From: Gammaproteobacteria bacterium
Lineage (GTDB): Bacteria; Pseudomonadota; Gammaproteobacteria; Arenicellales; JAANXG01
Assembly: GCA_024638505.1 (NCBI GenBank)
Contig: JAHEKE010000013.1
Span: 1 to 64,000 of the forward strand
Length of the DNA: 64,000 nucleotides
Direction of reading: 5' to 3'
This document shows positions 36,165 through 44,566 of the stretch, one piece after another (position 1 is the stretch's first letter; every line of letters starts with the position of its first letter). The translations under genes and the position numbers were made by a program. Below the pieces are notes generated by a model. That model had not been told where the DNA came from. It did no database searches and was given only the letters and a program-made list of their open reading frames with translations.

Positions 36165-36995
36165 ATGACAATTGAATCATCAAGCGAACCGCAATCCTTT
36201 CAAAAGTTTGAGCACGATGGTTGGGAGAGCGTGAGCGCTGGATATGAACAACATTTCACCCGGCTCACACTCCAAGCCGTACAAGCAACCCTGGATGCCG
36301 CGAAAATTGAGCACGGAATGCGCGTGCTTGATGTTTGTACCGGCCCGGGGATGCTTGCGGCGGCCGCGGTTGAGCGGGGCGCCCGGGTTGTCGCTCTGGA
36401 TTTTTCTACCAACGTTATTGCGATTGCGCGGCAAAACGTTCCCGGCGCTGAGTTCCGAGAAGGAGACGCGCAAGCCCTGCCCTTCAAGGAAAACAGTTTT
36501 GATGCCGTCGTCTGCGGCTTCGGCATCATACATGTGCCAAACCCAGCCTTAGCGTTGGCGGAAATCCGGCGGGTGTTGCAACCTGGGGCTCACGCCGCAG
36601 TGAGCGTTTGGCAGGCGCCGAATCCAACTAATGGTTTCGGTCTTCTATATGGCGCGATCAAAGCTCACGGTAATCTTGATGTTCCGCTGCCTAGAGGACC
36701 GGACTTCTTTCAGTTCAGCGATGAAGAAAAATTAACGCGCGCGATGCAGGAGAAGGATTTCAGAGAAACAAAGATTCGGACGGTAGAACAAACGTGGGAG
36801 CTGGATGATGCATTGGGAGTACTAAACGGGATAATGGAAGGGGCCGTGCGGGCCCGCGGTTTACTGCAGGCCCAGACAGAGGCGGCGTACCGCGCCATCA
36901 GCGAGGCGGTCAGAGCGGGAATGAGTCCATACGCGACATCTGACGGAAGCTATAGAGTCCCGATGCCCGCTCTTGTCGGGGCGGGCAGAAAGTAA
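36165..36995 (+). CDS. Class I SAM-dependent methyltransferase (UbiE-like)
   Basis: A 276-aa methyltransferase. Motif I is RVLDVCTGPGMLAAAAVERG (about 53-72), motif II carries the acidic residue in VVALDFSTNVIAIAR, and FDAVVCGFGIIHVPNPALAL covers motif IV, typical of the UbiE/Coq5-like group. Its substrate is unknown. It stands 126 nt downstream of the secreted lyase on the same strand and could belong to that unit, but nothing in the sequence links it to polysaccharide. Confidence 0.85.
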   Translation: MTIESSSEPQSFQKFEHDGWESVSAGYEQHFTRLTLQAVQATLDAAKIEHGMRVLDVCTGPGMLAAAAVERGARVVALDFSTNVIAIARQNVPGAEFREGDAQALPFKENSFDAVVCGFGIIHVPNPALALAEIRRVLQPGAHAAVSVWQAPNPTNGFGLLYGAIKAHGNLDVPLPRGPDFFQFSDEEKLTRAMQEKDFRETKIRTVEQTWELDDALGVLNGIMEGAVRARGLLQAQTEAAYRAISEAVRAGMSPYATSDGSYRVPMPALVGAGRK

Positions 36996-37256
36996 GCATT
37001 GCCGCGGCTGACGATTGCACGTTGCTAAGCAGCCGGAGCGCGCCCAGGTTGATCCGTATGGTTGATTATTCCCGGCGGCCGAGACCAGAATACGCTTTTG
37101 ATAAAGCTTGATTTAATTAACTTTAAAGCAACGACTGTGCTTCTCAACGATCTCGAATGGGCCGGGCTAGCGCATTCCGATTATTGCTCTTTCTATGATA
37201 GCTTTCCCACGGCGAGTTCCTTTACAGCGTCTATCGAGAAAACAGGAGAGTAAGCC

Positions 37257-37925
37257 GTGAGTTGGAAAACAGCGCACAGATCTTTTTATTATGCGACAGC
37301 GGATGAGCCTGATGACATCGTCTTGCCCGCTACGGAAACGGCTCATCTAGTGATCGATATACAAAACACCTACTTCGAAAAGGATGACCCGGACGAGGCC
37401 GAGCGGTGGAGACCGTTCTTTGCAAGAATGAAAGAAACGGTTATCCCCAACACCGCTAAACTGATCGACGAATGCCGCAGGAGAAAGGTGGAGAATATAT
37501 TCGCCCGGATTGGGTGTTTGAAGGAAGACGGTCGGGACCGTTCGCTGAGTCAAAAGAAACCCGGCTTCAATTATCTCCTGCTACCCGTAAAAAGCAGGGA
37601 AAGTCAGTTCGTGCCGGACCTTACACCCAATGAGGATGAAATAACCATCACCAAAACCACGGATAGCGCGTTAACGGGAACAAACCTGCGGCTTGTTTTA
37701 CACAACATGGGCATAAGAAATGTCATTGTTTCCGGCATTTTCACTGATCAGTGCATCTCCTCAACGGTGCGCAGTTTGGCGGACGAAAGTTTCAACGTTA
37801 TTGTTGTTGAGGATTGCTGCGCCGCCGCAACTATGAAGCTTCACCATAATGAACTTGAGATCATTAACATGATCTATTGTCACGTCGTCTCCATAGAAGA
37901 CGTGATGGAATTCTTCACCGCTTAA
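37257..37925 (+). CDS. Isochorismatase-like cysteine hydrolase
   Basis: A 222-aa member of the isochorismatase/nicotinamidase superfamily. The catalytic triad is visible: Asp34 (HLVIDIQN), Lys133 (ITKTTDSAL) and Cys166 (GIFTDQCISSTVRS). The GTG start is chosen because GGAGAG lies upstream at normal distance. Relatives hydrolyse isochorismate, nicotinamide, ureidoacrylate, biuret or N-carbamoyl compounds, and the substrate here is undetermined. It appears to be a single-gene unit; the 261-base gap before it holds no supported gene. Confidence 0.88.
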   Translation: MSWKTAHRSFYYATADEPDDIVLPATETAHLVIDIQNTYFEKDDPDEAERWRPFFARMKETVIPNTAKLIDECRRRKVENIFARIGCLKEDGRDRSLSQKKPGFNYLLLPVKSRESQFVPDLTPNEDEITITKTTDSALTGTNLRLVLHNMGIRNVIVSGIFTDQCISSTVRSLADESFNVIVVEDCCAAATMKLHHNELEIINMIYCHVVSIEDVMEFFTA

Positions 37926-38047
37926 GAAGACTACCTATCGTACTCCGAAGCTTAATCAATATATCTGTCCCCAGTGCACTTGCACCCTACAGCCCGATGG
38001 GTTGTGCCTTGAGCAGGCGATTGTGCAGTTGAAAATACGTATAAGGC

Positions 38048-38890
38048 TTACAACGTCATCATTCCATCGATAATGATGTGAGTATCGCCGCCAATCCAAA
38101 TTTTGTTGGTGTCATTGTCGGGTCGAATCGAAACGCGGCCGTGACGATTTATATTTGTACCCTGCGCGATAGTTATCGGCTCAGTGAGCCTGGCTTCGGC
38201 ATGCATCCAGTGTGCGAGGGCCGCGTTAAGTGAACCGGTAATCGGGTCTTCGCTCATCCCGCTCGATGGGGCCAGCATACGTACTTCATACGCGCACTCG
38301 GAGCCGGGCGGATGGGCCCCAATCAAACCAATCGATTTAAAAGTTGGCCATTTGACCTTCGATGAGTCTACTGCGAGCACCTGCTCAGCACTTGTCAGCT
38401 GCAATACCTGCCAAACCGGCCCGTTGTTTAGCTGTGCTGTATGCATGATAAATTGCGGAGAGATTTCAAGCGCGTCAACAATCGCGCGTAATTGTTTGTC
38501 GGGCAGCGGTGCTATTGTCGTCGTCGGCGCTGCAAACGCATAAAATTCACCACGAACATCGATCTCAACCAAGCCCACCCCGCACTCCTGCCGAACAATA
38601 CCTTCCTGCCGCGCGATACCGCCAGTATAGAGCCAAGCGGCACAGCTGCCGAGGGTGGGATGCCCGGCGAACAGCATTTCTCGCGCCGGTGTAAAAATGC
38701 GTACTTTATAGTCGGCAGAAGAATCCGTAGGCGGCAGCAAAAAAGTCGTCTCCGCTAAATTCGTCCACGCCGCGAAGACCTGCATTTGTATGTCGGAAAG
38801 CCCCGCAGCGTCAATCACGACCGCGAGGCCGTTACCCTGCGTTGGTGTCGGGCTGAATACATCGCATTGAATAAATCTTCTATCTTTCAT
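38048..38890 (-). CDS. PhzF-family isomerase/epimerase-like protein
   Basis: A 280-aa protein of the PhzF family, two similar alpha-beta halves around the active site. I place the start at 38890 (MKDRRFIQCDVFSPTPTQGN), which matches the family N-terminus; a longer frame to 38950 adds an atypical basic leader. The conserved glutamate is in NLAETTFLLPP. FAGHPTLGSCAAWL and DPITGSLNAALAHWMH are family signatures, the latter near the C-terminus. Outside phenazine producers, the function of this family is mostly unknown; no other phenazine gene is present. Confidence 0.88.
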   Translation of the reverse strand: MKDRRFIQCDVFSPTPTQGNGLAVVIDAAGLSDIQMQVFAAWTNLAETTFLLPPTDSSADYKVRIFTPAREMLFAGHPTLGSCAAWLYTGGIARQEGIVRQECGVGLVEIDVRGEFYAFAAPTTTIAPLPDKQLRAIVDALEISPQFIMHTAQLNNGPVWQVLQLTSAEQVLAVDSSKVKWPTFKSIGLIGAHPPGSECAYEVRMLAPSSGMSEDPITGSLNAALAHWMHAEARLTEPITIAQGTNINRHGRVSIRPDNDTNKIWIGGDTHIIIDGMMTL

Positions 38891-39168
38891 GCCTTGCTCA
38901 TGTCGCCGTCTCGGACGTCCCTGGCTGGTAGGACGCTGCAATGAGTTCAACGCTTATCTGTTCTTAAAAAAGACGCTTTAATCGCTAGGATATATTCTTC
39001 GATGCAGAGGGTACAGCACGATTATCTCTACCCAACGGGGTTTTCAGTTGGCCGCTTGCGCGGGGGCAGGGGAAGGCGTGTGGATCGTCCGTTAGCTTGG
39101 ATGCGCTCTCGATGCTGCTCCAGTATAATACTTGACTAAATTACTTAGTTTTTCTAACAGTGCCCAGC

Positions 39169-39654
39169 ATGCCCCTTTCCAGTAAGTTTGACGAAATCGT
39201 TGAGGCTTTCCAATTTATTAGTGATTGGGAGACGCGCTATCAATTTCTGGTGCAACTGGGCGAAGAGCTGCCAAAGCTCGATGCAATTTATCAGGTGGAC
39301 GAGAACCTGGTTCGTGGATGCATGAGTAAGGTATGGATTGCAGCAGAACCAGATGAGGCAGACCCCTGTATATTGAACTTCGTCGGCGATTGCGACACCG
39401 CTACCATCAAAGGTATTGTCGCGGTACTCATCGCACTTTATTCCGGCAACACCGTTCAGGCTGTGCTGGATATTGATGCCGATCAGGTATTCGAGAAACT
39501 CGGACTCTACGATCATCTCAGTCCCAACCGTCATGTTGGTGTGTATGCGATCGTGGAAAAAATTAAACAAAGTGCCAGTCAAATTGACGGTGAATGTTGG
39601 GACACCCCATCACCGCGAGAGTCCAAGCAACAAATTGGGACGGCCATCTCCTAG
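39169..39654 (+). CDS. sufE: SufE-family sulfur-acceptor protein
   Basis: Takes persulfide sulfur from a cysteine desulfurase (SufS or CsdA) for Fe-S cluster or related assembly. With the start at ATG 39169 the protein is 161 aa and the catalytic cysteine in VRGCMSKVW is residue 51, the same number as in E. coli SufE. A GTG start 9 nt upstream is possible. Other family blocks are WETRYQFLVQLGEELPKLD and GDCDTATIKGIVAVLIALYS. No sufS, sufBCD or csdA gene is adjacent, so it is an isolated copy. Confidence 0.92.
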   Translation: MPLSSKFDEIVEAFQFISDWETRYQFLVQLGEELPKLDAIYQVDENLVRGCMSKVWIAAEPDEADPCILNFVGDCDTATIKGIVAVLIALYSGNTVQAVLDIDADQVFEKLGLYDHLSPNRHVGVYAIVEKIKQSASQIDGECWDTPSPRESKQQIGTAIS

Positions 39655-39932
39655 TTTGTGCCGAGAGCGGTCAATAAGGGTACCTAACCTAATGTAAAGA
39701 ATGATCTCGGCAATCCGAGAATATTCTTGTTTCTTAAAACTGAATGACCTAACCGGCAATCGAGTGAGCTTGTCCATGCTCGAATCACTCCCTGAAAATT
39801 TCCACCCACATTGGGGTATCGATCTACAGCAGTGCAAGGGCTAATGTTCGTTTGGCTGCAGTGGAAAGCAATTTAGGATTGTACGAAGATCCATAGTTTC
39901 AAACTAACCATAACAAGAGAGGAGTGAGGACG

Positions 39933-40904
39933 GTGAAGATTGCTCATCAAATGATAATTAGAATAGTCACGGCGCTGGCGCTTACAATGATTACGTCGCT
40001 GGCTGCATCCGCGGAGAAGGATGATGCTGGACATGCTAAAGATTATCGAACTTTTCATGCAGATGGTTCGATCTCATATGGACAGATTGGTGATTCATAT
40101 ACCGCAGACCTCGTCATGTACCTGGCTGGAAATCAGTTTATGGTAATGGAAGAACTGATCCAGGATTTCCAGTCAAAAAACGAAGGAATAAAAAGTGTTT
40201 ATGTCGAAACTATCCCTCCCGGGCAGATCCTAAAGGGACAGATTCTTGAGCAGGGTGAGATTGATGGACAAAAAACAGCGATGAACCCCGACCTGTTTGC
40301 CAGCGTCAACGTAAATCATCTGAAGCGCCTGAAAGAGGAAGGCGTGATGAGCGATCACATGATCTACATCCATAACAAACTCGAGCTCATGGTCGCCGCA
40401 GGTAACCCGAAGAACATCAAGGGAGTTGAAGACCTTGGGCGCGACGACATCATTCAGTCCCATCCCAATCCGTTAACAGAGGGCATCTTTAAATTCTACG
40501 GTAGTGAGATGTTGAAAGATCTTCAACTGTATGAAAAAGTGACCAATAACGCGGAATGTCGTAGCTGTTGGGCGATAGAGGGTAAAACTTGGTTTACTTC
40601 GCGTCACCACAGGGAAACGCCGGATCGTTTAGAAAAGGGTGAAGCAGATGTTGGAATTGTGTGGACCACAGAGGTTGTGCATGCCAAGATGGAGGGGCGC
40701 CCCATTGATGGTGTGGCCATACCGGCGCCACTCAACAAGCAGGATAAGGTGAACTACGCGATTGGTGCTCTGAGCACTGGACGCAGTCCCGAGAATGCTC
40801 AGCGATTCCTCGAATACCTCACAACTGAAAAAGCCCAAACCATCTATGAAAAATACGGATTTGTGCGAGCCAGTGCTGAGGAACTGAAACTCAAACCGCT
40901 TTGA
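39933..40904 (+). CDS. Periplasmic solute-binding protein (ModA-like / type 2 periplasmic binding)
   Basis: A 323-aa exported binding protein. The signal peptide is MIIRIVTALALTMITSLAAS, cleaved near AEK. Either of two in-frame GTG codons (39924 or 39933) could start it; GAGAGGAG upstream fits the second. The body resembles the molybdate/sulfate/iron-binding class: DLFASVNVNHLKRLKEEGVM, GEADVGIVWTTEVV and YLTTEKAQTIYEKYGF near the end. Two cysteines in AECRSCWAIEG are unusual. No permease or ATPase gene is adjacent, so its transporter or alternative role is unknown. Confidence 0.78.
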   Translation: MKIAHQMIIRIVTALALTMITSLAASAEKDDAGHAKDYRTFHADGSISYGQIGDSYTADLVMYLAGNQFMVMEELIQDFQSKNEGIKSVYVETIPPGQILKGQILEQGEIDGQKTAMNPDLFASVNVNHLKRLKEEGVMSDHMIYIHNKLELMVAAGNPKNIKGVEDLGRDDIIQSHPNPLTEGIFKFYGSEMLKDLQLYEKVTNNAECRSCWAIEGKTWFTSRHHRETPDRLEKGEADVGIVWTTEVVHAKMEGRPIDGVAIPAPLNKQDKVNYAIGALSTGRSPENAQRFLEYLTTEKAQTIYEKYGFVRASAEELKLKPL

Positions 40905-41379
40905 TGCTCGTCGGGTTAGGCTTGTTCTAAGAAGACGCTTTTGGTCACAGCAACAGCGTGCATTATGTTGCCGTGCGCTGGGGAAAATTCAAAATCGCGT
41001 AAGGTGTTGCGTGAGTTAATTGCTGCGTCGCATTCGTTTCAATCTTCTGCAGAAGGCTTTGATTCGGAAGGCATCCGTCGCTGTCACTGGAGAATTCAGG
41101 TTTGATCCGGTCAAGAAAATGCATGTCGATCTTACCCATGTTCTTTACTTCAATGCTGCCTCGTGGCTCGATCTAAAAAAATCTTTTACGTAATATGAGG
41201 TGCTTGACGATGCATTGATTCGCCCCGGTTCGCGGGCCTGCTCTAATCGGGCTGGGGTGTTTACTGCACTCCCCCAGGTGTCACAAGTATACCGTTTCGT
41301 CACGGCGACACCCGCAATAACCTGATCCTGTATTTATACCAACCCGCAGCTGCGTCTTAACGACATAAAGCCTAGATTT
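40905..41379. other. Intergenic region, nothing recognised
   Basis: About 475 bases between two plus-strand genes. It has AT-rich stretches and a GC-rich imperfect inverted region near 41220-41265 that could fold, but no convincing terminator T-run, no tRNA and no coding frame. Nothing further can be supported. Confidence 0.4.
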
Positions 41380-41757
41380 ATGAGCACCAAAGACTGTCCA
41401 TTTTGTGCCCTCAGACCTGAAGAGATATTCCTATCAAACGATCTATGTCAAGCCAGATGGGATAGCAATCCCGTTAATGAGGGACACGTATTGATTGTTC
41501 CAATCCGACATTTTGCTGACTACTTTGATGCTACTGATGACGAAAAGCGATCACTTTGGGAGATGCTTGAAAAAGCGAAGAAATTGGTGGCGCATAAGTA
41601 TAAACCTGATGGATTTAATATTGGAGTGAACGTGGGAGAGATTGCAGGGCAATCGGTGTTCCACGTCCACATACACCTCATTCCCAGATACAAAGGTGAT
41701 GTGCCAGATCCGAAAGGTGGCGTTCGTGGTGTCTTACCGCATAAACGGAAGTATTAG
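41380..41757 (+). CDS. HIT-family nucleotide-binding protein
   Basis: A 125-aa histidine-triad protein. The triad is SVFHVHIHLIPRY. The N-terminal CPFC (CPFCALRPEEIFL) is a zinc-type pair found in many bacterial HIT hydrolases, and EGHVLIVPIRHFADYFD is the substrate-side block. These enzymes hydrolyse nucleotide-phosphate linkages such as AMP-lysine or Ap4A-type compounds. It appears monocistronic and there is no context clue to the substrate. Confidence 0.93.
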   Translation: MSTKDCPFCALRPEEIFLSNDLCQARWDSNPVNEGHVLIVPIRHFADYFDATDDEKRSLWEMLEKAKKLVAHKYKPDGFNIGVNVGEIAGQSVFHVHIHLIPRYKGDVPDPKGGVRGVLPHKRKY

Positions 41758-41795
41758 CCAGCGCTGCCCTAAGCAAACCCACCCGCAGCGGAATG

Positions 41796-41936
41796 GATCA
41801 TCCGAATAGAGAAAACACAGTAGTGCCCTTCCTGAGACATCGGTTACAAAATATTCTGGGCACATAGGTTACACAATTCATCACAATCTGGCATTTGGAG
41901 GAGGCCCGCAGATGCCGCGTAGATTATCCGAATAGA
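41796..41936 (+). repeat. Pair of near-identical 15-mers, possible IS scar
   Basis: GATCATCCGAATAGA (41796-41810) and GATTATCCGAATAGA (41922-41936) differ by one base. Between them lie CATCGGTTACAAAAT (41838) and CATAGGTTACACAAT (41863), 25 nt apart. Such GGTTACA arrays recall the ends of IS481-type elements, but no transposase is present. The region could be the scar of a lost element. Confidence 0.3.
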
Positions 41937-41958
41937 ACAATCATCAGACCCACACTGA

Positions 41959-42369
41959 CTAATGATTTCTGTTACGCCAGAGAACACCCCCGGCAACGGC
42001 CACTGGTAAAGTTAGTAGAATCCCGATAACAATGAACCAAAGCGGCGATTCGCCGATAAAAAAAATACCCAAGACAACGCCGAACAGGCCAACACAGGCC
42101 GCGTTTAACAACGGTGCCGCATCGGCAAACTTTGCGGCAACATATCCACCAATCATAGTTCCGAGTAGACCTAACAACCCACCGAGCAGCAGATACCTGG
42201 GTTCCTGGAAAGTACTTTCGATAAGTTGCCTTGCTTCCTCTTCAGGAAGATCCTCGCCTCCCGCGCCTATACCAAGGAAGGTCATGACAGCCATCATGGC
42301 CACAAATGTGGCCGTAAGGTCAGCAGCGATGCCTAAGATTACCGCCTTAACATCAATTCCTTTAAACAT
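41959..42369 (-). CDS. Small membrane protein, four predicted spans
   Basis: A 136-aa protein of unknown family. ATG 42369 (MFKGIDVKAVILGIAADLTA) is the natural start because it lies just after the GST stop at 42371. The longer frame upstream lies inside the GST gene. Four hydrophobic segments are seen: VKAVILGIAADLTATFVAMM, LLGGLLGLLGTMIGGYVAAK, NAACVGLFGVVLGIFFIGES and FIVIGILLTLPVAVAGGVLW. The overall look matches small uncharacterised bacterial membrane proteins. It is probably co-transcribed with the GST gene. Confidence 0.75.
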   Translation of the reverse strand: MFKGIDVKAVILGIAADLTATFVAMMAVMTFLGIGAGGEDLPEEEARQLIESTFQEPRYLLLGGLLGLLGTMIGGYVAAKFADAAPLLNAACVGLFGVVLGIFFIGESPLWFIVIGILLTLPVAVAGGVLWRNRNH

Positions 42370-42370
42370 C

Positions 42371-43009
42371 TCAAGCCTGATCCGGCAGCGGGTAGCCCGG
42401 CATAAGTTCGTAAGGATGCACCCAGCCCGGCAGTGCGGCAATATCGTTAAGCCAGCGCGCAATATTTGGGTAATCCTTATTCCAATTAACACCGATCTCA
42501 TCGGGCCAGAAAAGATAGCCACACATTGAGAAATCGGCGATGGTTGGGCGATTTGCTACCGCAAATTTTCTAGTGTTCAACCACTCGTTTAAGACTGTAA
42601 GCGCACCGTTAGATCGTGTGCGCAAGAATTCAGTCACTGGGGTCTCGCCGGTTTTCCCGAAGGTCAACATGAAGCGTAACGTCGCGGTATAACTTGTCAG
42701 CTTATGGTTATCGAACAAAAGCCATCTTAGTATTTCCCGACGTTCGTCTTCGTTGTTAGGGCCAAACTGTCCAAGCTGAGCCGCCAAATAATCCAAGATC
42801 ACGCCAGACTGGCATAGTCTCATGCCCTTGTGTCCCAACACCGGCACCTCCCCCATCTCGTTTATTTGGCGGTATGCTGTGGTACGGGTTTCGCCGTTAA
42901 AATAATCGACAAAACGAGGCGTCCAGTCGGTGTGACAAAGATTAAGCATCAACGCCGCCTTATAGGCATTGCCCGACTGGGCGAAACAATACAGTGTGTA
43001 CTCGGCCAT
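42371..43009 (-). CDS. Glutathione S-transferase family protein
   Basis: A 212-aa cytosolic GST. The start at 43009 (MAEYTLYCFAQSGNAYKAAL) follows a strong GGAGGAGG site; the frame extends upstream without one. The N-terminal thioredoxin-like half includes NEMGEVPVLGHKGMRLCQSG (cis-Pro and glutathione-binding region), followed by a helical C-terminal half with RPTIADFSMCGYLFW. Substrate and class are not clear; it may act as a general detoxification or isomerase-type enzyme. Confidence 0.88.
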   Translation of the reverse strand: MAEYTLYCFAQSGNAYKAALMLNLCHTDWTPRFVDYFNGETRTTAYRQINEMGEVPVLGHKGMRLCQSGVILDYLAAQLGQFGPNNEDERREILRWLLFDNHKLTSYTATLRFMLTFGKTGETPVTEFLRTRSNGALTVLNEWLNTRKFAVANRPTIADFSMCGYLFWPDEIGVNWNKDYPNIARWLNDIAALPGWVHPYELMPGYPLPDQA

Positions 43010-43317
43010 AAATGGCCTCCTCCGCTTGGAGTATAGGACGTGCAAAGCATACGTTATCTGATAGAACCCTAACAATGGGATAGTACAGATATGTGAAAAG
43101 CGCTACATGGAAGGGCCGCAAAGGTCGGGTGTGGACGTGATCGGCACTACTCCTTGAATGTCTCTTTCGGGTCCCAGCATCCAAGATGTTAAACGATTCA
43201 CCTGCAAGGACAGAGGGATTATTTGTGTCTTCGTTGGACTTAGCCTGTACGTCGTCAAAAGTTTTGGGACGGTCTGATCGTAATACTAAAGACAGACCGT
43301 TCGATTATATTGCCCGT
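43010..43317. other. Gap between GST gene and IS3 remnant
   Basis: About 308 bases with no supported gene. The right half probably contains the lost end of the IS3 element, but I cannot define a terminal inverted repeat. Confidence 0.35.
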
Positions 43318-43893
43318 TTAGTGTTGGGCACACGGATAAAGATTTTCACACCTCCTTTGTTGTAGTGTTTGGCGTTTGATAATAGCTCGTTGGTCGATGA
43401 TTTGTTGATATCGGCCATAGTACAACTCTGCCAGCGTCACATTGTCCAGGGACTCATGATATCGCTCGTGGTTGTAGTGATGAACAAACTCTCCGATCGC
43501 CCCGTTCCAGCTGGCCCGGTAAATAACAGTGCTCCAGTTTCACGACGTTTTTCATGGAACGGTGATAACGCTCAATCTAGCCTTGGGTCATGGGATGATA
43601 CGGCGCCCCTCGGGTATGATCGATCGGATGGTCTTTCAGGTAGGCTTTAAGCTCACCGGACAAATAACATGGGCCGCTGTCACTGAGCAGTCGAGGCCGA
43701 TGCCGGACCGGGATATGGGTCACCCCCGGTAATAGATGTTTTGGTTCAGGCCTTCCCGTCGATACAATTCGGCAACGCTGTCTTCACCCCGCAGGCCCTC
43801 CAATACTATGCGAATCTTCTCTTCGGCTGAATACTTACGACGGGTTTTCCGATGGATCGCTTTAACTAATTTCTCTGAACTAGAATGACTCAT
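43318..43893 (-). pseudogene. Decayed IS3-family transposase (orfA and orfB fragments)
   Basis: On the minus strand, ATG 43893 starts an orfA fragment (KLVKAIHRKTRRKYSAEEKI, then LYRREGLNQNIYYRG) that ends at 43720. After a deletion, about 43695 onward reads the integrase core of orfB (LLSDSGPCYLSGELKAYLKD, then HTRGAPYHPMTQG) with a stop codon replacing the expected Lys before IERYH. A frameshift follows before EFVHHYNHERYHESLDNVTL. Most of the DDE domain is lost. The element cannot move by itself, and no terminal repeats were defined. Confidence 0.88.
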
Positions 43894-44045
43894 TTCAAGA
43901 CTCCAAGTAATACCTCTAAATCAACAGAAGTCTCTCTTGATCTTTAACTCAGTTTGGCCTCATTTCTTTTGACGGGCTACAACGTTACGTATTCACCGAT
44001 GTAAGCCTATGTAAGTTTATTCCTACGTCACTTAATAGCATTTAT

Positions 44046-44282
44046 CTAACTTTCAACGGGCTTGGTTGCGTTTTTTAGCCCAATAATAGAGTCATGCACG
44101 GTCTTCACCGAGCCTAGAAAATCAAGCACGGCACACTCCCCCCACTGGACATTATTAGCCTTTATGTATTTATTGATCTCTTCCAAGCTATAGCTGTAAT
44201 TAATCCCCATTGCAGTTGCTTTGCGTACCGCCTTAATGAAGTCTTTGATTGGATCATCGGGCATTAGTGGACGTGTTGGCAT
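44046..44282 (-). CDS. Small hypothetical protein (78 aa)
   Basis: Not recognised. The predicted protein is soluble, with no signal or membrane segment, and mostly helical: DPIKDFIKAVRKATAMGINY, then SLEEINKYIKANNVQWGECA. Codon usage looks plausible, and GAGG lies about 11 nt before the ATG. It sits between the IS3 remnant and the tRNA gene. It may be a real orphan gene or a relic brought in with the element. Confidence 0.45.
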   Translation of the reverse strand: MPTRPLMPDDPIKDFIKAVRKATAMGINYSYSLEEINKYIKANNVQWGECAVLDFLGSVKTVHDSIIGLKNATKPVES

Positions 44283-44426
44283 CAGTTGAATAACCTCGCT
44301 ATCCGAGAATGGTCGCGCGCACCTCTATACGTATCAATTAAACCCAAATCCCTTCGCTCTAAATGTTTTACCTATGTCCTCGTAATAAATTGTTACCAAT
44401 GTGACCGGAATAGACCCTGATTTGAT

Positions 44427-44502
44427 TGGCGCCCCAGGCCGGACTCGAACCGGCGACCTGCCGCTTAGGAGGCGGCTGCTCTATCCACTGAGCTACCGGG
44501 GC
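44427..44502 (-). tRNA. tRNA-Arg (anticodon CCT)
   Basis: On the minus strand a full cloverleaf can be folded: acceptor GCCCCGG / CTGGGGC (one G-T pair), D arm GCTC...GAGC, anticodon stem GCCGC/GCGGC with loop CTCCTAA (anticodon CCT, reading AGG), T arm GCCGG/CCGGC with TTCGAGT in the loop. The 3' CCA is encoded (44427-44429). It is 76 nt long and single. tRNA genes are common integration sites, and a decayed IS3 lies about 530 bases away, but no integrase is seen. Confidence 0.97.
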
Positions 44503-44566
44503 GTGCGGCGTATTGTACAGCTGACCTGTTCGATTGGTTTTGTCTTTGTCGGAACGCAGATGGTTA

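Noticed and set aside
37062-37253. A 63-aa frame just before the isochorismatase-like gene
   Set aside because: No ribosome binding site and no coding character; it ends 3 nt before the real start by chance.
38048-38890. Phenazine biosynthesis
   Set aside because: Only a PhzF-family gene is present; no phzA-E or phzG homolog is in the window, and the family is widespread in bacteria that make no phenazine.
44427-44502. tRNA-Arg as an attachment site of an integrated element
   Set aside because: No integrase and no repeat of the tRNA 3' end were found nearby; the IS3 remnant is of a family that does not target tRNA genes.
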